Positions 60,854 through 64,000 of a stretch of 64,000 nt of DNA are shown here, piece by piece. Numbering within the stretch: position 1 is the stretch's first letter; every line of letters starts with the position of its first letter. The notes beneath the pieces were generated by a model that saw nothing but the letters and a program-made list of their open reading frames with translations, searched no databases and was not told the DNA's origin. A program made the position numbers and the translations under genes. The DNA is taken from the NCBI RefSeq assembly GCF_014695975.1, contig NZ_JACJPI010000058.1, positions 124,001 to 188,000 on the forward strand, read 5' to 3'. This stretch comes from Leptolyngbya sp. FACHB-321 (GTDB taxonomy: Bacteria; Cyanobacteriota; Cyanobacteriia; Leptolyngbyales; Leptolyngbyaceae).

Positions 60854-62083
60854 TTGAATCTCTCCACGCTCTGGCTGTTTGTTGCTCCACCTGTAGTTGG
60901 CGGCATTATTGGTTATTTCACCAATGATATTGCCATTAAAATGCTGTTTCGTCCCTACACGCCGCGCTACATTGGCGGACGACAGGTGCCGTTTACACCG
61001 GGGCTGATTCCCCGTAATCAAGAGCGGCTGGCAAAGCGCATTTCAGACACCATTATGGGGTCGTTGCTTACGCCGGACGAACTGCAAAAACTGGCGAAAC
61101 GGTTGTTACAAACAGAGCGGGTACAAGGGGCAATCTCGTGGTTGCTCAAGCTAGCGCTAGAGCAGATCCAAACGGATAAGGAACAAAAAACAGCGAAATT
61201 GCTGGCAAGCATTTTGCAGGATCTATTAGGTCAGTCGTTGCCACGGTTGCTGAAGGTGCTAGCCCGTCGCGAAGATTTTCTAGAGACACAGTTGAATCAA
61301 GTTTTTGATCAAGTGTTGCTGGAGTTTCAGCTTAATGATGAGCAGTCTGTAAAATTGGCGGATTGGCTGCTGCAAGTAGTTGTACCGCCAGATTCGATCC
61401 GGTTGGCGCTGATCGATTTTTTGACCGATCGCAATATCCAGGTCATTGACGAAGGCTTTCGTGAGCGCACCAGTGGTACTTACTGGGTAGTTGCCAACCT
61501 GTTTGGTGTCCGCAACTCTCTAACACGGCTCCGTACCTTCTGTCTGGATGAGAAAGAAGCCAGCAATATCCGCATTGCAGACTTGGTTTCGACACTGAAC
61601 CTACGGCGACGGCTACAGGAATGGCTGCAAAATCTATCGTTGCAAAACCTGCCTATTTCAACCGTGCGGCAACTGCGAAAAACCATGCGTGACAGTGTGC
61701 GCGTTTACATTCAGGACAAAGGTTCTGATGTGCTGGAAGAATTGGGCAAGTCTGTTGATTGGGAGAACGTAGCCACGATCATTCTCAATCGCTTACGCAC
61801 GTCTGAAGTAGTAAATGCGTCGCTGGAAGTAGTTAGCCTGGATTTGGCGCTGATCCTGGAACGCTATTTGGAGCGCGATTTGGAGTCATTGGTGATGCAA
61901 GCGATTCCCATTCTCAATATTGATCAGGTGATTATTGAGCGCGTTCAGGCGACATCGCCCCAAGACCTTGAAAATGCGATCAATGGTATTGTGCGAAGTG
62001 AACTACAGGCGATCGTTAATCTAGGTGGAATTCTGGGGTTTGTAATTGGGTTGCTCCAGAGTGGTGTGCTGCTGCTGCGCTAA
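60854..62083 (+). CDS. DUF445 family membrane protein
   Basis: DUF445 protein of about 409 residues with one hydrophobic helix at each end (about 5-23 and 388-405) and a long helical middle. The N-terminus [20 protein letters not shown] and [18 protein letters not shown] are the family signature. These proteins resemble an unassigned membrane curvature or envelope group (YheB/YjiN); function unknown. The start is TTG at 60854; no ATG is available before the conserved start and no SD is clear. Confidence 0.85.
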   Translation: MNLSTLWLFVAPPVVGGIIGYFTNDIAIKMLFRPYTPRYIGGRQVPFTPGLIPRNQERLAKRISDTIMGSLLTPDELQKLAKRLLQTERVQGAISWLLKLALEQIQTDKEQKTAKLLASILQDLLGQSLPRLLKVLARREDFLETQLNQVFDQVLLEFQLNDEQSVKLADWLLQVVVPPDSIRLALIDFLTDRNIQVIDEGFRERTSGTYWVVANLFGVRNSLTRLRTFCLDEKEASNIRIADLVSTLNLRRRLQEWLQNLSLQNLPISTVRQLRKTMRDSVRVYIQDKGSDVLEELGKSVDWENVATIILNRLRTSEVVNASLEVVSLDLALILERYLERDLESLVMQAIPILNIDQVIIERVQATSPQDLENAINGIVRSELQAIVNLGGILGFVIGLLQSGVLLLR

Positions 62084-62123
62084 CCAGACGTCAGATTTTT
62101 TAAGAAGTTCGGCTTCTAGGCAT

Positions 62124-62939
62124 TTACCAGGGCAAGCGACTGCCATCCCAGGAGAAAAACTCGCCACTATCGCTTTCTTGAAGTTGATCAAGTACGGTAA
62201 GCAATTGCTTGACGGTGCGATCGACGGTAAAGAGTTTTTCTGGCGGCACATGGCGCTGAAAGGGTTTCGATAGCTGTGTGTCGGTAGTGCCAGGATGCAA
62301 GGTGACGACGATCGCTCGTGGGCAGGTGCGCTTGTATTCGATCGCGGTTGATCGCATGAACATATTTAACGCGGCTTTGGATGCTCGATAGCCGTACCAT
62401 CCACCCACGTGATTATCACCAATACTGCCAATTTTTGCGGAAATAGTTGCTAGAACGGCGCGCTCGCTATGCTTGAGCAACGGCTGTACGTGTTTTGCTA
62501 GCAGCACAGCACCAATGCTATTGACCTGAAAATAATGGAGCAGCTGATCAGTGTTGAGATGCCGCAAGCTTTTTTCGGGCTGCATTACGCCTTCATGTAA
62601 CACACCGACGCAGTTGATGACATAGTGCAGGGCTGGGCTTTCTGCTTGAATCGCTTGCCTTACCGCAACAATTTGCGCTTCGTCTGTAATATCCATCGGC
62701 AAACAACGGAGACGCGGATCGGCGATCGCCAATAGATCCGCTTGCGGGTTGCGGTAGGTGGCATAGAGACGATCGACCCGGTTTGCCTGCAAGAACTGTC
62801 GCGCAAACTCTAACCCAATACCCTGACCTGCTCCAACAATCAGTGCTGCTTTGGGTGGACGATCGCTACTCAGATCCCCGACTTCTTCAAGAAGTTGGGG
62901 ATCTGGCGATGTCAGGGAGTTGAAGCTAACAGCTGTCAC
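62124..62939 (-). CDS. SDR family oxidoreductase (carbonyl reductase-like)
   Basis: Short-chain dehydrogenase with cofactor motif GAGQGIG (starting about residue 37) and YGYRASKAALN catalytic Tyr-Lys; the Ser is in TISAKIGS. It resembles the C-factor/sniffer type carbonyl reductases. The N-terminal 30 residues, encoded partly by a palindromic repeat, precede the core. GTG at 62939 starts the frame and overlaps the TGA of the upstream nitroreductase (GTGA at 62936-62939), so the two are translationally coupled. Substrate unknown. Confidence 0.88.
   Translation of the reverse strand: MTAVSFNSLTSPDPQLLEEVGDLSSDRPPKAALIVGAGQGIGLEFARQFLQANRVDRLYATYRNPQADLLAIADPRLRCLPMDITDEAQIVAVRQAIQAESPALHYVINCVGVLHEGVMQPEKSLRHLNTDQLLHYFQVNSIGAVLLAKHVQPLLKHSERAVLATISAKIGSIGDNHVGGWYGYRASKAALNMFMRSTAIEYKRTCPRAIVVTLHPGTTDTQLSKPFQRHVPPEKLFTVDRTVKQLLTVLDQLQESDSGEFFSWDGSRLPW
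62872..62904. repeat. 33-bp palindromic repeat inside a coding region
   Basis: AGATCCCCGACTTCTT (62872-62887), a central C, and AAGAAGTTGGGGATCT (62889-62904) form a palindrome with one mismatch. This type of AGATCCCCGACTTCTT hairpin is widespread between genes of filamentous cyanobacteria; here it lies within the SDR gene and is read in frame as residues of its N-terminal extension. Confidence 0.8.
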
Positions 62940-63595
62940 GACACGTACTGTACCAACTGTTGAGCTGGGTAGCGTACTTTCGCCTGCGATGCACTTTTAT
63001 CATCCTCTGCTCGATAGCCTGCCGGACAAAGCACGACAGAGGCATAGCCTTGCTCTGTCAACCCTAAAATCTCATCGTATTTTGGTGGGTTGAAGCCTTC
63101 CATGGGGCAAGTATCAATGCCTAACAGAGCGGCGCTTGTCATAAATTGCCCTAACGCGATGTAAACCTGTCGCTTCGACCACTCATCAATATCAAGAGGA
63201 TAGGGAGGCTTAGCCATAAAGCCGTTGATTACCTTAGCGAATCCCTGCAAGTTTTCGATCGGCACCTGACGCACGTCCGCCATATTTTGCATAAAGCGAT
63301 CAACGTCGTCTGTATTCAAACCCTTTTTGAACGCTAGTACTACTAGATGGGATGCCTCAACGACCTGGGTTTGTCCCCAGCTATGCTCAAGTAACTGCTG
63401 ACGAGTTTCGGGGTTGGTGACGACAAAAAACTTCCAGGGCTGTAACCCAAATGAAGATGGAGCCAGAACTAGGCTCTCTATCAGGGCTTGCCAAACATCA
63501 GGCGTAATCGTCTTTGTCGAATCAAACTTTTTGGTAGCGTAGCGCCAATGTAGCTGTTGCAGTAATTGTTCGGTTGAAACGACAGCAGTACTCAT
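62936..63595 (-). CDS. NAD(P)H-dependent oxidoreductase, nitroreductase family
   Basis: FMN enzyme of the nitroreductase superfamily, NfsB-like. RYATKKFDSTKTI is the N-terminal FMN motif; LAPSSFGLQPWKFFVV the second; TCPMEGFNPPKYDEILGL the third. Length 219 is normal. It is cotranscribed with the SDR gene downstream (4-nt GTGA overlap). Together they may reduce quinones, aldehydes or nitroaromatics as a detoxification pair, but the substrate is unknown. Confidence 0.9.
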   Translation of the reverse strand: MSTAVVSTEQLLQQLHWRYATKKFDSTKTITPDVWQALIESLVLAPSSFGLQPWKFFVVTNPETRQQLLEHSWGQTQVVEASHLVVLAFKKGLNTDDVDRFMQNMADVRQVPIENLQGFAKVINGFMAKPPYPLDIDEWSKRQVYIALGQFMTSAALLGIDTCPMEGFNPPKYDEILGLTEQGYASVVLCPAGYRAEDDKSASQAKVRYPAQQLVQYVS

Positions 63596-63657
63596 ATGTA
63601 TCGCTCTGTAAAGGCACCCCGATTATAGCGAACACAATCGTCTGAGCGTTGAATAAT

Positions 63658-64000
63658 CTAACTTAACGCCTCGAACTGTTGCCAGCAGAGGTAAAGCGCC
63701 CGTGGAACATGGAAGCAGCCTTTCCATTTGCCACCTTTAAGGTTTAAGAGAACTTCGCCACGACGATCGAGGTAGCCAAACCACTCTCCGTATTGAGGAT
63801 CAGCAAAGTGTGACCAGGTGTAGGTATGCAGTTTTTGATACCACTCCCAGCACGCCTCTCGTCCCGTCAGGCGATAGCTCATTGCCAGTGCTACCAGCGC
63901 TTCTAAATGCACCCACCAAAGCTTTTGATCCCATTCCAATTGCTGCGTCGGATGACCCTCTGCATCCATAAAGTAGTACAAGCCGTTGTATTCTTTATCC
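63658..64000 (-). CDS. N-acylglucosamine 2-epimerase-like protein, C-terminal part (cut by window end)
   Basis: The visible 114 codons end at 63658 and the frame remains open to position 64000, so the N-terminal part is outside the window. [43 protein letters not shown] and the [20 protein letters not shown] ending match the alpha6/alpha6-barrel N-acyl-D-glucosamine 2-epimerase family; cyanobacterial members epimerise N-acetylglucosamine to N-acetylmannosamine or act on related sugars. It lies 62 nt from the nitroreductase start. Confidence 0.85.
   Translation of the reverse strand, partial: DKEYNGLYYFMDAEGHPTQQLEWDQKLWWVHLEALVALAMSYRLTGREACWEWYQKLHTYTWSHFADPQYGEWFGYLDRRGEVLLNLKGGKWKGCFHVPRALYLCWQQFEALS

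Noticed and set aside
1-64000. tRNA genes, rRNA genes or CRISPR arrays
   Set aside because: Intergenic regions were scanned by eye for TTCRANYC-type T-loops and regular repeats with spacers; none was found. A covariance-model search would be decisive.

Overview
The window is chromosomal DNA of a cyanobacterium. Evidence in the sequence: the HIP1-type octamer GCGATCGC occurs throughout, and there are genes for chlorophyll synthase (chlG), the photosystem II protein Psb32, the cytochrome b6f-associated PetP, the phylloquinone methyltransferase MenG, a plant-type NnrU/zeta-carotene isomerase homologue and several cyanobacterial DUF proteins. Purine-rich and heptamer repeats between genes (GTTAGCG, GCTAAAG, GGAGTCA types) also fit a filamentous or Leptolyngbya-like cyanobacterium, but the genus cannot be fixed from the window. 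No tRNA, rRNA, CRISPR array or intact transposase gene was seen.

Layout. 0-5.7 kb: RodZ-like HTH membrane protein, lipA, gpsA, two small conserved proteins and a tandem alpha/beta-hydrolase gene broken by one in-frame TAA. 5.7-10.5 kb: treY and treZ (trehalose from glucan) on the minus strand. 10.7-18.4 kb: a metal-handling block made of a tandem-DUF305 lipoprotein, RND adaptor, RND permease, FixH/YtkA-like lipoprotein and a small exported Cys-rich protein. A UPF0175/DUF3368 toxin-antitoxin pair and a frameshifted antitoxin-like gene sit between adaptor and permease. 18.5-28.5 kb: nucleoside hydrolase, DUF4346, SDR, psb32, glutamate dehydrogenase, YdcF, nitroreductase, a class III cyclase-like domain, bifunctional nuclease and riboflavin synthase. 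28.7-36.1 kb: NurA, HAD hydrolase, a long pentapeptide-repeat protein, type II NADH dehydrogenase-like enzyme, a 206-bp MITE-like element with target duplication, a short DUF928-like fragment and a secreted phospholipase D/EF-hand/helix-hairpin-helix fusion. 36.8-41.2 kb: lipid initiation cluster plsX-fabH-fabD-(unknown)-plsC. 41.3-47.9 kb: DUF2288, sugar acetyltransferase, SH3 protein, CobA-HemD fusion, small basic protein, FAD amine-oxidase-like protein, Z-ISO homologue and thioredoxin. 47.9-51.7 kb: a urea carboxylase-type gene preceded, 2 nt away, by a 54-codon small ORF. 51.8-64 kb: PBP1A, chlG, ArsA-like ATPase, petP, hisF, response regulator-GAF, menG, DUF445, an SDR with a palindromic repeat inside its coding region, nitroreductase and the C-terminal part of an N-acylglucosamine 2-epimerase-like gene cut by the window end.

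Most of the window is core metabolism. The parts with most novelty potential are the metal-handling block with its Cys-rich peptide, the urea/guanidine-type carboxylase with its coupled small ORF, the exported PLD-EF-hand-HhH fusion, and several repeat insertions and gene breaks. All functional calls rest on motifs and family knowledge read by eye; no database search was run.
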